Notes: generated by a model not told the origin, from the sequence alone. 64,000 bases of DNA from Valencia hispanica (GCA_963556495.2 OY747721.1:27606649-27670648), one strand, 5' to 3'; positions 44,470 to 56,952 are shown, counted from the stretch's first letter. Translations and numbers: made by a program.

Positions 44470-45703
44470 TACTTGTTGCTCATGAACTTTCATCCTAAAA
44501 TGGAACTTGTAAACCCATTTCTGGTTGAACCCTTGTGTCCTTTAAATGCTAAAGCTCATTTACGTGCCAACTCTGGACCTCATTAAGCTTGACCCGTGCA
44601 TGTCTGTGCTTATGCTCTAACTGGTCACTACACATGGGAAGGTTCTATTTATTTAGGTGGCACAAAGTAACTGGTAACAAATGTGACAAGGCTGTATACA
44701 TTCCACTTTTTGTTACTGAAGTTTTTGGAAAGACCACTTAATGCAGCTGGTTAAAATGGGTCCAGGTGACCTTAAGTATCTTGTGCATGAAACACAATTC
44801 CTCTGGGGGGGACATTTATTAAACTGATCTGCCACTTTTCCAACACAAACTAAACCCCTGCACTTAGTGCAACTGTTGACAAGTAAAAGGAAAAATAAAC
44901 TACTGGCCCTCATGGACAGCCTGGCAAATGCTTAAATCTGAGGATCAGTTAAGCCCTGACCAGATTTCAAGGAAAAAAGGCCTAAAAGACATGCCCAAAG
45001 CAAATGACGAGATGCATGCTCTTGTCTGGAAACATCTACAGACTTCCCAGAACCTATTCAAAGTGTCAAATGTAAACTATGCAGAGTTAATTAGAATAAA
45101 CTGAAGCTTTAAATTTCTCTCCCCACTTTAATTTTCATACTTGATGCATAAAACCATGCTTGCAACGATGATGCCACTGAACACATTCAGCAACTCCTTG
45201 ACTATACATATACTATACCAAAATTGAGCAAAGGTTTTAGTAAGGATGTCACCTGCCGAAAATGGGTTACATTCCACTTTAAAAACTGGCTGGAAAATGC
45301 AACTTATTTCCTTTACAGGAACCAGCAACAATCTACTGAAGCTTTTGGATATGAACTGTTTGCAAAGTCCTGTTGCCCGCATAACTCTTGCATCATTAAC
45401 CGCATTTTCTGGGCAACAAGAACATTAAACATTACCGGCAAAAATGACTGGCATACTTTGCAATGCAGATTTTCGAGCAATACAGCAAAGGAAATCAAAG
45501 ACCATACTGTAGAAAGCATTAAGGAAATAACTGTTAGCAAAAACTGCCAGTTTGGCAGACGGAGTGTCTCACGTCTGCCATTTTTTAAACACGTAGGACA
45601 ATGTACTCAAATTTGTATTTTAATTGGTATTGTTGTGACCTGTCATTTGCATATTTTACACTGTGATATTTGCAAAACCGTTTGAGCCCTGGCAGACATC
45701 GTG
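44470..45703. other. Region downstream of the gene, unit 1
   Basis: Mostly unassigned. A 153-codon open frame at 45224-45685 (+) opens with TTG rather than ATG and has no motif I recognise. It is identical in unit 2, which says little because the duplication is recent. Confidence 0.4.
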
Positions 45704-46300
45704 ATGACAAGGCAATTTTATTTTTATAGCACACATTCAACAACTGGGTATTTCAAGGTGCTTAATATGACTTGGTGATTTGAGAAAAACAAAATATAAC
45801 ATTGGAAATTAAAAGTCAAAGCAAGAGAGCATGAACACATTTGATACATATGACAATCATTTACTCAGATGAGTTTTTAGTCTTGATTTAAAGCAGTTCA
45901 GAGTTTCAGCAGCTCTGCACTCGTCAGGCAGTCTGTTCCAGATAAGGGGAGCATAGAAACTGAAAGCTGCTTCTCCATGTTTGGTTTTGAGTCTAGGGAT
46001 GTTTAGTAGGCTAGAGTTGGAGGACCTGAGTGGTCTCGGTGGTTGGTACGGTGACAACAGGTCTTCAACATATTTTGGTGCTAAGCCATTTAATTATTTC
46101 TAAACTAGTAGGAGTATTTTGTAATCTATTCTCTGAGCTACAGGGAGCCAGTGAAATGACTGTAGAACTGGGGTGATGTGCTCTACTTTCCTGGTCCAAG
46201 TTAGTACGCGGGCAGCGGCGTTCTGGATCAGCTGCAGCTGTCTGATTGACTTTTTAGGCAGACCTGTGAGGACGCTGTTGCAGTAATCAATTCGTCTAAA
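45704..46300 (-). mobile_element. 3' L2 LINE fragment, unit 1
   Basis: On the minus strand: end of L2 ORF2 (HGEAAFSFYAPLIWNRLPDE, then FKSRLKTHL) and the 3' end with GTGCTATAAAAATAAAATTG. It is flanked by a repeated block (GTAGGACAATGTACTCA at about 45594 and 46330) that may be its target duplication or an older repeat. Confidence 0.75.
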
Positions 46301-46347
46301 GAGTAAATGTCAGGACATTTTTGAAACGCGTAGGACAATGTACTCAC

Positions 46348-46690
46348 CTGTTGCCGATTTGTATATCTTCTTTCGAGCATGCAGAAGTTTTTTAATCCGT
46401 CTTGAGTGACCGTGTTAACAGAAACCATATCCCTGGCAATGTAGTGTGTTATGGCAGTCTTTATCTCCCAATGTCTTTTGCTGCTCTTATTTTATAGAGT
46501 TAAAACATCTTACTGCAATGTGTCTTTTTCAAATTAGACGCTGAAGTTTTATAAGCTGATATGATCGTAGAGGTCCGATAAAGTTTGCAGTGCATCTGAA
46601 CGCTGTCTCCTTTTTTCCCTCTGGCCTCGACTTTGGTATGAATGAGGAAATAGACAGGCTCAGTACAGCAGGGAGTCAGCACAGCTGGCA
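46348..46690 (-). pseudogene. hAT transposase fragment with BED finger, unit 1
   Basis: Minus-strand sequence shows a degraded BED zinc finger (MHCKLYRTST with the second Cys changed to Tyr, then TSASNLKK and His). After a break comes the block HWEIKTAITHYIARDMVSVN, then GLKNFCMLERRY, as in ZBED/hAT transposases, ending at a good splice donor (CAACAG then GTGAGTA). The catalytic RNase H-like domain is absent. BED-hAT proteins bind element ends through the finger. Dead fragment. Confidence 0.65.
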
Positions 46691-46701
46691 ACTAATAGAT
46701 A

Positions 46702-47770
46702 TAAACTCAGCAAAAAAAGAAACGTCCCTTTTTCAGGACTGTGTATTTCATCAATAATGTTGTAAAAATCCAAATAACTTTACAGATCTTCATTGTAAAG
46801 GGTTTAAACAATGTTTTCCATGCATGTTCAATTAACCATAATCAATTAATTAACATGCACCTGTGGAATGGTCGTTAAGACCTTAACAGCTTACAGAAAG
46901 TAGGCATTTAAGGTCACAGTTCTAAAAACGCAGGACACTAAAGAGACTTGTCTACCGACTGTGAAAAACACCCAAAGAAAGATGCTCAGGGTCCCTGCTC
47001 ATCTGCATGAACGTGCATTAGGCATCCTGCAGGGAGGCATGAGGACTGCTGATGTGGCTAGGGCAATAAATTGCCATGTCCGCACTGTGAGATGCCTAAG
47101 ACAGCGCTACAGGGAGACAGGAAGCACAGCTGATCATCCTCGCAGTAGAAGACCACGTGTAACAACACCTGCACAAGATCGGTACATCCGAATATCACAC
47201 CTGCGTGACAGGTACAGGGTGGCCACAACAACTGCCCGAGTCACACCAGGAACACACAATCCCTCACATCACCATCGGACTGACCTTGTTGTCATTGCAG
47301 GCAATCTCAATGCCTTGCGGTACAGGGAAGACATCCTCCTCCCTTGTGGGGTACCCTTTATGCATGCTCATCCGGACATGATCCTCCAGCAGGACAATGC
47401 CACCAGCCATACTGCTCGTTCTGTGCGTGAGTTTCTGCATGACAGCAATGTCAGTGTTCTGCCATGGCCAGCGAAGAGCCCGGATCTCAATCCCATTGAG
47501 CACGTCTGGGACCTGTTGGATCGCAGGGTGAGGGCTAGGGCCATTCCCCCCAGAAATGTCCAGGAACTTGCAAGTGCCTTGGTGGAAGAGTGGGGAAACA
47601 TCTCACAGCAAGAACTGACAAATCATGGTCCAGTCCATGAGGAGGAGATGCACTGCAGTACTTCAAGCAGCTGGTGGCCACACCAGATACTGACTGGTAC
47701 TTTTGATTTTGAGCCTCACATTAAGTTTACTGAAAGTAAAAACAGTTGAAAGTTCTTTTTTTGCTGAGTA
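46702..47770 (+). mobile_element. Tc1-like transposon, internally deleted, unit 1
   Basis: The ends CTCAGCAAAAAAAGAA (left) and the complementary TTCTTTTTTTGCTGAG (right) lie next to TA dinucleotides. It contains one transposase frame with an internal deletion. A shorter copy is in unit 2. Confidence 0.8.
46961..47749 (+). pseudogene. Tc1-like transposase with internal deletion, unit 1
   Basis: The 262-codon frame opens with a TTG-type codon shortly before the likely ATG at 46982 (MLRVPAHLHERAL). It has the helix-turn-helix DNA-binding part (ILQGGMRTADVARAINCHVRT, split here after ARAIN) and a basic hook (RSRRPRVTT), then jumps to the catalytic part (DMILQQDNATSHTA and SPDLNPIEHVWDLLDRRV). 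The segment with the first catalytic Asp is missing, and the C-terminus is altered. Not active, although the frame is open. Confidence 0.8.
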
Positions 47771-47774
47771 TAGT

Positions 47775-48420
47775 TAAGCAGTACATGAGTGATTATGGAC
47801 TTTGCAATGCATGGCGATCTCTTCACCCCAACTATAGGAAATATACTTTTTTTTTTTTAAATGCCCACCATTCTTATTCTCAACTGGATTATTTTCAGTC
47901 AGCAGCTAACCGTTGACTGACATTTCAGACACTGAAACACACTCTATATCTGTTAGCGATCATGCTCCTGTTTCTTTAATTCTGGTAAATAAGAAAGAAA
48001 TTCCGCAAAGCAAAAATAAATACAAAACGACAATATCTGCTGTTAAGGACCAGACCGAGAATACAGTATATGACTTGGAAAGAATAAACACCTTTAATCT
48101 TTTTAAAAAAGCTTTATACTTATCGGAGATACATCAAATGATGAAATTGAAAGATTTCTGGATAAAATAACACTTCCTAAATTTTCGGATAGTCAAGCGA
48201 TAGCCCTGGATTCACCACTAACAGCAGCTGAACTCCAGGAGGCCCTCCAATGCATCCCCAATAAAAAGGCTCCAGGCCCAGATGGATTTTTTCTTTAGAG
48301 AGGTACCAGGCAGAGATGTCCACTCTCTCCCACCCTGTTTGGTATTTTTATTGAACTACAAGCAGCAGCAATCAGGCAAACAATATTAAAGCCAATGGCA
48401 GCTGGTGAAAAATATGCTTG
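47775..48420 (+). pseudogene. Degraded L1 ORF2 fragments, unit 1
   Basis: Pieces of an older L1-like ORF2: an endonuclease end (CNAWRSLHPNYRKYTFF, then ISVSDHAPVSLIL), then LQCIPNKKAPGPDG and, after a further deletion, RGTRQRCPLSPTLFGIFIEL. Large gaps and stops. Confidence 0.65.
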
Positions 48421-48481
48421 GTGGGGCTGTGCTTTTTTTCTTCTTATTTTTTAAATCAAACTTGTGCTTTCTGAGCTTTGA

Positions 48482-48679
48482 GCACAACTCCACTATTTCC
48501 TGAACTAAGTACAGTTCTTTTATTTCCTGTCTTACATCACCGGACAAACTGATTAATCCAGGCATGTCTGACTATTGTTGTTATTACTACTGAGGTCAGA
48601 CACACCTGTTTGATTAGTTTGTCCAATACAGACAGGAAAAATAGGGCTGTCCTTAGTTCAGGAAGTAGTGGAGCTGTGC
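48482..48679. mobile_element. Hairpin (foldback) MITE, unit 1
   Basis: Arms of about 85 bp: the sequence from GCACAACTCCACTATTTCCT pairs with the end reading GGAAGTAGTGGAGCTGTGC, around a short loop near 48575. No coding capacity. Confidence 0.7.
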
Positions 48680-48803
48680 ATATAGCTTATCAAGTCATTT
48701 GCAAAAATCATCCCAAAACAATTGAACGTAAAAGGCTGGATACCAGTACTATGTGAAATACTGATTATTTTAATGCCAGTGTTAACCACTTGAGGCATTC
48801 TTA

Positions 48804-49390
48804 CCCCCGATTTCCACTGCATGCGCTCCACTCCGCTCCTGTCCGGTCCGGTCCGCCACGCACTCCGCAGCCGTTCGCAATTTTCACTGCATGCGCTCTA
48901 GATCCGAACCGCTCCGGTCCGCAGCCCAGAGGTGGTCAAAGAAGCATGCGCGGGAATTGCGAGATCTGGCGATAAAAGCCAGTGATAAATGCGGAAGTCA
49001 GAACAAAATTCTTCATTCTGTGGAAAACGAACAGAAAAGAACAGTTATTCTCTGTTATTCTGTGTCAAGATATTTTGGGCAACATATGTAAAAATATACG
49101 CGTGCTTATGTTAATATAGCTATGCATACAACAAATGTCTATTCCGTCTTTATTGATTTATTTTGAAAAACACCCGGAAATGTGGTTGTTCTATATCCTG
49201 TTGGTGCTTGGTTATTTGTATAGATTGACTGCGGACTTGATCCGGCCTTGATGGTGAAACGGCGGCCGGCGCCCTGCGCCGCATGGCGGCGACAGTGTAA
49301 GTGCTCTCATTGACTACAATGGGAGCGTTTTTGCTGCGGAGTGCGTGCCGGAGCGGAGTAGAGCGGAGCGCATGCAGTGGAAATTGGGGG
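48804..49390. mobile_element. 587-bp MITE with TTA target duplication, unit 1
   Basis: The terminal inverted repeats CCCCCGATTTCCACTGCATG (left) and its near-complement at the right end (GCATGCAGTGGAAATTGGGG) continue inward as GCGCTCC-type sequence. TTA flanks both ends (48801-48803 and 49391-49393), suggesting a PIF/Harbinger-type element. A CATGCGCTC motif is repeated internally. No protein. Confidence 0.75.
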
Positions 49391-49455
49391 TTATACTAAA
49401 CATAAATACAATATTGCACAAACAAGTTTAGAACAAATCTGGAAACAAATAACTT

Positions 49456-49929
49456 ATTAGGTTTACACCAAAATTTTACACGCAAACCTGTTAACGCTTA
49501 CAGCAGCGCACCCTTGTGGCAGAGAAATCACACTGTCAATGTCACCACCAGATATCTTGCCCGCCCTCACACCAGCCTTGGGGCGATTTCTCTATCGCCC
49601 TTCATGCGCCCAAATCAACAACGCTGATTGGATAAATTCCTGTTGCTATGTGCGAATTTCTTGACAGTAATTGGCTGGCTGTTGCACTGCTTTGGCGATC
49701 TTTCTGTCGCCCCAGCCGCTCAGCAGCGGGAGCTTTTTCTACAAAAATGATATATATTTTTATATATGATACTTTGTTATGAATTTAAACACACAATTAA
49801 CTTAGAATATGTGATTATTGTTAATAAAAAAAAAATCTAAATAAAAAACACTTGACAAAACCCTGGGGGGGTGGCGCCCTATCGCCCTCTATTGGCCAGC
49901 CACCACTGATTAAAGCCATAAAATGCAAT
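49456..49929. other. Probable non-autonomous hAT remnant
   Basis: The segment ends at 49908 in the complement of CAGTGGTGGCTGGCCAATAG, an hAT-like terminus. It contains repeated GGGCGAT/ATCGCCC blocks (49569-49601, 49693-49716, 49871-49886). The left end is not defined. No gene. Confidence 0.4.
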
Positions 49930-50419
49930 AACATAGAACATAAAATCAGTCTTCATCTAGAATCTAGATGATGTATTACTTTTTCTCCAGTATTCACAAA
50001 CCTCCCTCTCTCATGTAATTGGGTTGATAAACTCAAAAGTTTCAGATTTTTATATAAATTGGTTAAAATCATTCTTCCAATCAATTGTTCTCTGCTGAAT
50101 CCCATTAATACACACCTGCAGTCAGGAAATATTACACATTTAGGAATCAATGTCTCACAAAGACTGGCAGATTTAACAAAGCTAAACTACATTCCACTTT
50201 TTAAAAAAGTGGAAGATGATCTTACTAGATGGAAATCCCTACCCATATCACTTATGGGAAGGTTTGCATCAATATAAATGATGATTTTGCTCAGAATCAT
50301 TAATTATCCTCAATGATCCCAAGCAAACCATCACCGGATTGGTTTAGATCTCTGGACTCTTTCGTCTTTTCTTTGGAAAGATAAACCCCGACGTATTGGC
50401 ATAAGAAAAACTACAGAAG
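49930..50419 (+). pseudogene. Older L1 ORF2 fragment, left half of the split element
   Basis: RT/C-terminal sequence of an L1-like ORF2 (HLGINVSQRLADLTKLNYIPL, split, then KKVEDDLTRWKSLPISLMGR and SSFLWKDKPRRIGIRKT) runs up to the target duplication AAAAACTACAGAAG (50406-50419), where the younger LINE inserted. The right half resumes after 56966. Confidence 0.75.
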
Positions 50420-50645
50420 GGGACTTCCGGCATGGTGAGTTGGTGAGTGGCCGTGTCTAAGGGGACTCCGGCTGAACTGTTTGTAAAAACCTGCTGAATT
50501 ACCTAAGTATTCCTCTTCCCTTCTTTCGGCTTTCCTTAAAGGGGACGCTGGTAGTCTATTTACCTTTTACAAAGATTTATTAAACTTCATTAGCAAACAG
50601 AAACAACACGGAACTCGAGCTAGTGTTTCGGCGAAGTTAGCTAAC

Positions 50646-51440
50646 ATGGCTAAATGTAAGGGCAGCAACGACGACAGCCCGATCACCAAAAGCGACCACG
50701 AAGCACTACTCAAGGACCAGCGGGAAAGCTTCAAGACCAATGTTGCTGCATTGATCAACGAGTCAAAAGAATCTCTCAAATCATCGGTGGAATCACTGGG
50801 ACAACAGGTAGCGTCATTTAATAGCCGCCTCACTCAGACAGAAACGTTGGCTGGGGAGAACTTCGGAAAGCTCGCTGAGCTGAAGACTGTCATTAAAACT
50901 CTTCAATCCCAGTGTGGAAAGCTACTGGACATAGTTGACGATCTCGAAAATAGATCTAGACGGTCAAATCTGAGAATAATCAACATACCTGAGGGCAGCG
51001 AACAGTGCCAAGTTCCAGCTGTGTTTGTGGCGAATCTCCTGATGACGATGACAGGCTCTGAAGCAATCCCCCAGAGATAGAGAGAGCCCACCGTTCCCTT
51101 CGCAGATCATGAGATAACACCAGAGAGAAGCCCAGAGCCTTTATCGTTAAGTTCCTCCACTTTCAGGAAAAGGAAAAAGTCCTGCGATGGGCAAGGAAAC
51201 AGCAAATGTCGTACCGCGGCTCCGTACTGAGATTCTACCCAAACATCAGTGCTGAACTAGCCAGACAGAGATCAGCATTCAACGGAGTTAAACACTCCCT
51301 GTATGTGAAAGGTATAAAGTTTTCCATTTTACATCAGGCCCGTCTTCTTGTTTAATTCCAAGACCAGGACTACTACTTTGATTCACCGCAAAAAGCTCAA
51401 GACTTTTATGATCAGCATATCAATGTCTATGATTACTGAG
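50646..51440 (+). pseudogene. L1 ORF1, unit 2
   Basis: From ATG 50646 the frame reads through a coiled-coil region (SLGQQVASFNSRLTQTETLA) and the RRM-like block RRSNLRIINIPEG to a TAG at 51078-51080, where unit 1 has CAG. The C-terminal domain continues beyond, with a frameshift (FHFRKRKKS region) near 51135. It keeps the 37 bp deleted in unit 1. Confidence 0.78.
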
Positions 51441-53712
51441 AGATGTGAACGATTAGAGATTAGTCCAATTTCTAGATGCTGACATGTAATATTTGGTGTT
51501 AATTTGGATTATAAGAATTTACTGTAACTACAATATGGTGGTCTGGTGTTTGAATGTATTTTGTTCACTCATATCTGGGCTTGTCATCTTGTATCATTAT
51601 TCTTATCCATTCTTTTCTTCTCTCTTTTTCAACAATCAGAAATGGAGTGTGATCCTTGATTATAAGCCTAAATCTTTTTGATTATAGCATATTCCTTATT
51701 TCAGCATCCATAGTTTATTATTGAAAATGGGATCCCCCTGACTTAAGTCAGGGAAGAAGAAGGAAAAGGGTAATGTTGTCTGGAAGTAACAGGTTTTGGA
51801 AAATCCTGCTGCTAGTTCTAGTTCTGAGAACATGCTTAGGAGTGTTATGTAGGTTATTCTCTTACCGTTCTGAGAGTATTTGGGTTTGTTGCCCAAAAGA
51901 GGAGGGAGAGGTGGGTGGGTCTGCTGTTATGGGTGGTAGGGGGGTGGAGGGTGGGTAGTACTGTTTTCAGCACCTTTTGTTTTTTGTCGTTTTTTTGTTT
52001 TTGTTTTGTTTTCTCTCTTCTCTCATTTATTTAATTAGTAATTCTTTTTTCTGGACCTTCTCCCCTTTTTCCTCTCCCATACTTCCCTTTGCCATTATCC
52101 TACCATGTCAAGACAGCTTCACTTTACATTTACATTTGACTTTAATATAGGGCTATCATAACTGAAAGCACAGGAGCAAACCTGTGGTTTGTATCTTGGA
52201 ACGATAAAGGGGTGAACAGCCCAACTAAAAGAGGCAGAATATTATTCCATTTAAAGCACTTGAAAACGGACATAGCCTTTCTACAGGAAACCCATCTGGT
52301 CGCTAAAGATCTCCATAGATTGAGGGCATCATGGGTCGGCCAATCCTTCCACTCTAGTTTTGGTATCAAATCCCGGGGTGTAGTGATTTTGTTTCATAAA
52401 AAAGTTTAATTTAACCTATCTAATGTAATATCTGACACCCAAGGTTGATTCATTATAGTTACAGGTTCTTTCAACAATCCAGCAATTACTCTTTTTAACT
52501 TATATGCACCCAACTGGGATGATGAAGCCTTTGTTACAAAGGTGCTTTTATCTCTTCCAGATTTAAATAGCCACCAATTCATTCTTGGGGGTGACTTAAA
52601 TTGTCCAATAGACCCAGTACTGGATAGATCCTCACCTTCTAGGATGGCCAAAGCCTTTTCATCTTTAATGAACCAAATAGGAGGTGTGGAGCCATGGCGT
52701 TTTCTCAACCCTGATAAAAAGAAATTTTCATTTTACTCACACATTCATACAACTTTATCACAAATAGATTAGTTTATTATAGATAATAACTTCCTTTCAG
52801 CTCTTAGTCACACAGAATACTCTGCAATAGTTATATCTGATCATGCACCGTTACTCCTTGATCTTTCCTTCAATCGTTAACAAACCCCCCCCCCGGAGAC
52901 TGAACTGTTCTTCACTCAAGGATAATGGTTTTCAATCTAAGATTTCTGATGCAATAGATAATTTCATTTTACACAACAAGTCAGATTCCATTTCCCCATC
53001 TCTGCAATGGGAGGCTCTGAAGGCTGTTATTCGGGGAGAGATTATATCATATTCAATTGGTTTCAATAAATATAAAAAACTGAAAAAAAGAACAGCTAAT
53101 GGAAAATATTAGAATCCTGGATTACATGCTGTCGGAGTCTCCATCCCCGGAGCTTGTTAAACAGAGACAAAACCTCCAAATGGAGTTAAATTTACTTACA
53201 ACGTATGAGACAGAAAAGTTATTGTTACATTCAAATGGTCTTGTCAATGAACATGGAGAGACCACCGGACGGCTGCTGGCTCACCAGCTCAAGAGTAGGA
53301 CAGCATCTCAGCAAATCAGACAAATAAAAACCCCTTTTGCACAACCTACAGTAATCCCATCTATCATCAATGAAATCTTTAAAAATTTATACTCCAAGCT
53401 CTATACATCTGAAGCCTTTAACACTGACGCTGATAGAATGTCATTTCTTAATAACTTGGAATTCCCATCCATCTCCTTGGAAAAAGCAAGCTATTTGAAC
53501 CAACATTTGACAATTAATGAAATCACTGATGCAATTAAATCAATGCACAACAAAAAAGCCCCAGGCCCGGACGGGTATCCAATAGATTTTTATAAGAAAT
53601 TCATTGATAAATTAAGCCCCCTTCTCCTCCAAATGTTTAATGACTCTCTCACTCAGGGTACCTTACCCCAGACCCTCACAGAGGCCTCTATAATTCTGTC
53701 GTTAAAACCAAA

Positions 53713-54340
53713 TGGAGGTAATATGTTGGCTTAAATTCAGGAGCAGGACCACGCCCCAGTGCCACTTTCCCTTCAGCAATCTACACAAACCCGTCTCACC
53801 TGGCCTAACAATCCCCAAATTATCCAGCGGTCTATATAAACTCAGCCTGCCTAGCGTCCTGCGTCTGTCTCGTTCGCTTCGCACAACTCCCAACCCAACC
53901 CACTCATGGTACCTTCTCAATCCATCTAATCTCCCCTTATCCCTTTCCCTTACATCCCCTCATCCCACCTCCCTTACATCCCCCTCATCCCTCTCCCTTA
54001 CATCCCCCTCATCCCTCTCCCTTACATCCCCCTCATCCCTCTCCCTTATATCCCCCTCATCCCCCTCATCCCTCTCCCTTACATCCCCCTCATCCCTCTC
54101 CCTTACATCCTTTCAAGCACCGGTTTACTTGTAGTCCTTGCTTCTTCTAACACCTCTCTCTTTCAGGTTCCGTCTGGGGGGGTCCTGAGCAGGCTCGGGA
54201 AAGAAGAATTCCTCAAGACTGCACCCCCACATCTAGTCTTCTTCCCAGCCTCCATCGGCACTTCTCCCCAGACCATTTATCCCTTCCTCACAATAAACGT
54301 TCAGATTCAGATCTTTGATGCGTGGTCCTTGCTAGTGAAT
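53713..54340 (+). mobile_element. Solo-LTR-like insertion in L1 ORF2, unit 2
   Basis: Counterpart of 39741-40354 at the same site, about 628 bp, with the same TATA and AATAAA signals. Longer because its minisatellite has about one more unit. Confidence 0.5.
53936..54112. repeat. Minisatellite, about 23-bp unit, unit 2
   Basis: About seven to eight units of the same repeat as 39961-40130. The length difference shows copy-number change since duplication. Confidence 0.85.
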
Positions 54341-56952
54341 TAAAGATAGCTCAGAATGTGGCTCTGACAGACCGATCTCACTCCTGAATACTGATAATAA
54401 AATTTTGGCTAAAGTTCTTGCAAAGAGATTGGAATCTATTCTACCAGACATTATATCATCACACCAGACGGGGTTTATGAGAAATCGTCACTCCTTTTCA
54501 AATATCCGTAGACTTTCAAATGTACTTCTAACCCCAGGCCCTGTCGAAGTGCCAGAGGTGGTGGTGTTTCTCGACGCCGAAAAGGCGTTTGACAGGGTGG
54601 AGTGGGGATACCTGTTTGACGTCCTTGGGAGATTTGGTTTGGGATCCAAATATATATCATGGGTAAAGGTGCTATACACGTCGCCTTAAGCTTCAGTATG
54701 TACAAATAGAATGAGATCACAATACTTTACATCTTCCAGGTCTACTCGTCAGGGATGTCGCCTGAGTCCCTTATTATTTGCTGTGGCAATCGAACCATTG
54801 TCTATAGCTCTCAAATCAGTCAACTATAACCAGGGGATTTCTAGAGGTAACTCTAAACATGTGCTGTCACTCTATGCGATTACCTATTGTTGTTTATCTC
54901 CAACACTTTAACCACTTTTCCTCGCATAATTAAATTATTTGATAGATTCGGAGCCTTTTCTGGCTATAAATTATACTATTCCAAAAGTGAGTGCTTTCTA
55001 ATAAATAATCCAGCCCTGCAAATTGTGAACAGCAATCTCCCTTTAAAGTTATCTGGTAGGAGCTTTAGATACTTAGGAGTGAATATCTGTGGACAGTTAT
55101 CATCCATTTTTTAAAACCATTTTTTTTTTACCTCTAATGGAACAGAATAAACTGGATTTAGAAAGGTGGAAGAATTTGCACTTAACAATTGTAGGCAGGA
55201 TAAATTGCGTCAAAATGAATGTTCTCCCATGCTTTTTATATTTTTTTCATGGTCTACCAATATATCTACCAGAACCATTCCTTAGTGCAGCTGATAAATT
55301 AATCTCATCCTTTATATGGAAAAACGGGGACCCCAGGATTAAGCGTGGATTCCTCCAAAGGGATAAATCAGAGGGTGGGTTAGCGCTCCCAAACTTAAGA
55401 AACTATTATTGGGCAGCCAACATTCACACAATGATTCTTTGGGTCCAACAACCAACATTAAATTGGTGTGAACTAGAATCTAGCTCATGTCCTGCTACTT
55501 CATTGGTGGCTTTACTCACACCTAAATTACCCATTCCATCAACCCAATACACTCATAACACTAATGTTTTTACTACCTTAAGGATCTGGTCTTAATTTAG
55601 ACTTACCTTTAGACTTAAAGGAGCTTCTATTCACAGTCCCATTTGTAATAATTATCTATTCGCACCCTCCAAAGTTGATGCTGCCTTCTCAATGTGGCAT
55701 GGGTTGGGCCTTAGAAGTTTAAGAGACCTTTATGAGGACAAGGCCTTTACTAGTTTTACCAGTCTTTGCGAAAAGTTTAACCTTCCACACACACACACCT
55801 TTTTTGCTATTTCCAGATTCATAACTACGCCAAGCTGAATAACCCAGTTTTTCCAAACACCCCTCCAGATTCAGTCGTTGACCTAATTTTAGATATTTCC
55901 AGTCACCAAAAAGGCCTAATTTCTAGAATATATACTTCTATATCTCAACTCTCAGAGACCTCGCTGGACAAGATAAGAAGGGACTGGGAAGAGGAGTGGG
56001 GTAGCCCAATAGCTGATAATGAATGGAAGGAGGCACTCTCTAGAGTAAATGGGAGCACATCTTGTGTAAGGCTGAGTTTAATACAATTTAAAGTAATCCA
56101 TTGCATTTATTTCACCAATAATGAACTTTCTAAAATATATCCAATCGTCAGAGATACATGTAATAGATGTAACCTGTCCCCTGCAAACATGACACACATG
56201 GTTTGGTCTTGTCCCCGTCTCTATGATTATTGGGAAAATATCTTCAATCAAATGTCCAGAATTCTCAACTTCACATTACTACCGAATGTGAAGATTGGTG
56301 TTTTTGGGATAATGCCAAATCATGAGCACCTCAGAAAATCGACAAAAGATGTAATTGCTTTTACATTCTTACCAGCGCGGAGAAGAATTCTGATAGCATG
56401 GAAATCCCCACTTGCCCCTACAGCATATGCATGGCTCAAAGACCTTATAATTTTTCTTAATCTAGAGAAAATTAAATACAATTTAAGAAGGACCCCTGGG
56501 AAATTTGAGATGATCTGGAACTCAACATTAGATTATAAACATTGGAAAATAACTAAGTAACTAAATAACTAATAATTAACTCTTTGTGTTTGTCTATCTG
56601 CCTTAAGGTGCTCATGGACCAATTTTACCTCTACCCCCCGTTTTCACTCTCTATCTTCTTTTTTTATAGTATTACTATTAATTTTCTCAATTATTTTTTT
56701 TATGTATGTGTATATATATGTATATATATATACTGAACACTGCAAAGACTTGCTTGTGTATTTCTAATAGTTTCTGGTATACTACCCTTCTTGTGTTAAC
56801 ATTTGGTCTTGTAATATGGCGGACAGGGAGGGTGGGGGTTTGAAAGACTATATATATGTTTGTTTAAAGAAAATGGAAAATTCTACCTTTCTGTGCCAAT
56901 TGTTCTGTTTATTCTTGTGTAATCAATAAACATATGTTGAAATAAAAATTAA

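Larger units (their letters stand above)
36534..50439. repeat. Tandem segmental duplication, unit 1 (about 13.9 kb)
   Basis: From TTGGTGAGTGGCCGTG at 36534 onward, the sequence matches 50440 onward for at least 12.5 kb (through 49455 and 62988). The left edge lies 20 bp inside the 5' end of an L1-like LINE and follows a broken Tc1 copy. All internal features keep order and orientation. Coordinates differ by 13,997 over the gene region and by about 13,540 after a deletion in unit 2. Confidence 0.88.
52167..56560 (+). pseudogene. L1 ORF2, unit 2
   Basis: Same domain order as the unit 1 copy: endonuclease, RT, and a C-terminal zinc-like motif near 56165-56215. Stops are shared with unit 1 (for example after LFHKKV at 52406 and after TTLSQID at 52770). 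The catalytic YADD box is frame-shifted here too (reads YAI). The shared lesions show the parent was already dead before duplication. Confidence 0.8.
50420..56952 (+). mobile_element. L1/Tx1-like LINE, unit 2 copy, complete ends
   Basis: The 5' end GGGACTTCCGGCATGGTGAG follows the left target duplication (50406-50419), and the A-rich 3' end precedes the right one (56953-56966). With its inserted solo-LTR-like segment it spans 6.5 kb. ORF1 and ORF2 are both disrupted. This copy defines the element; the unit 1 copy is its duplicate minus 20 bp. Confidence 0.88.
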
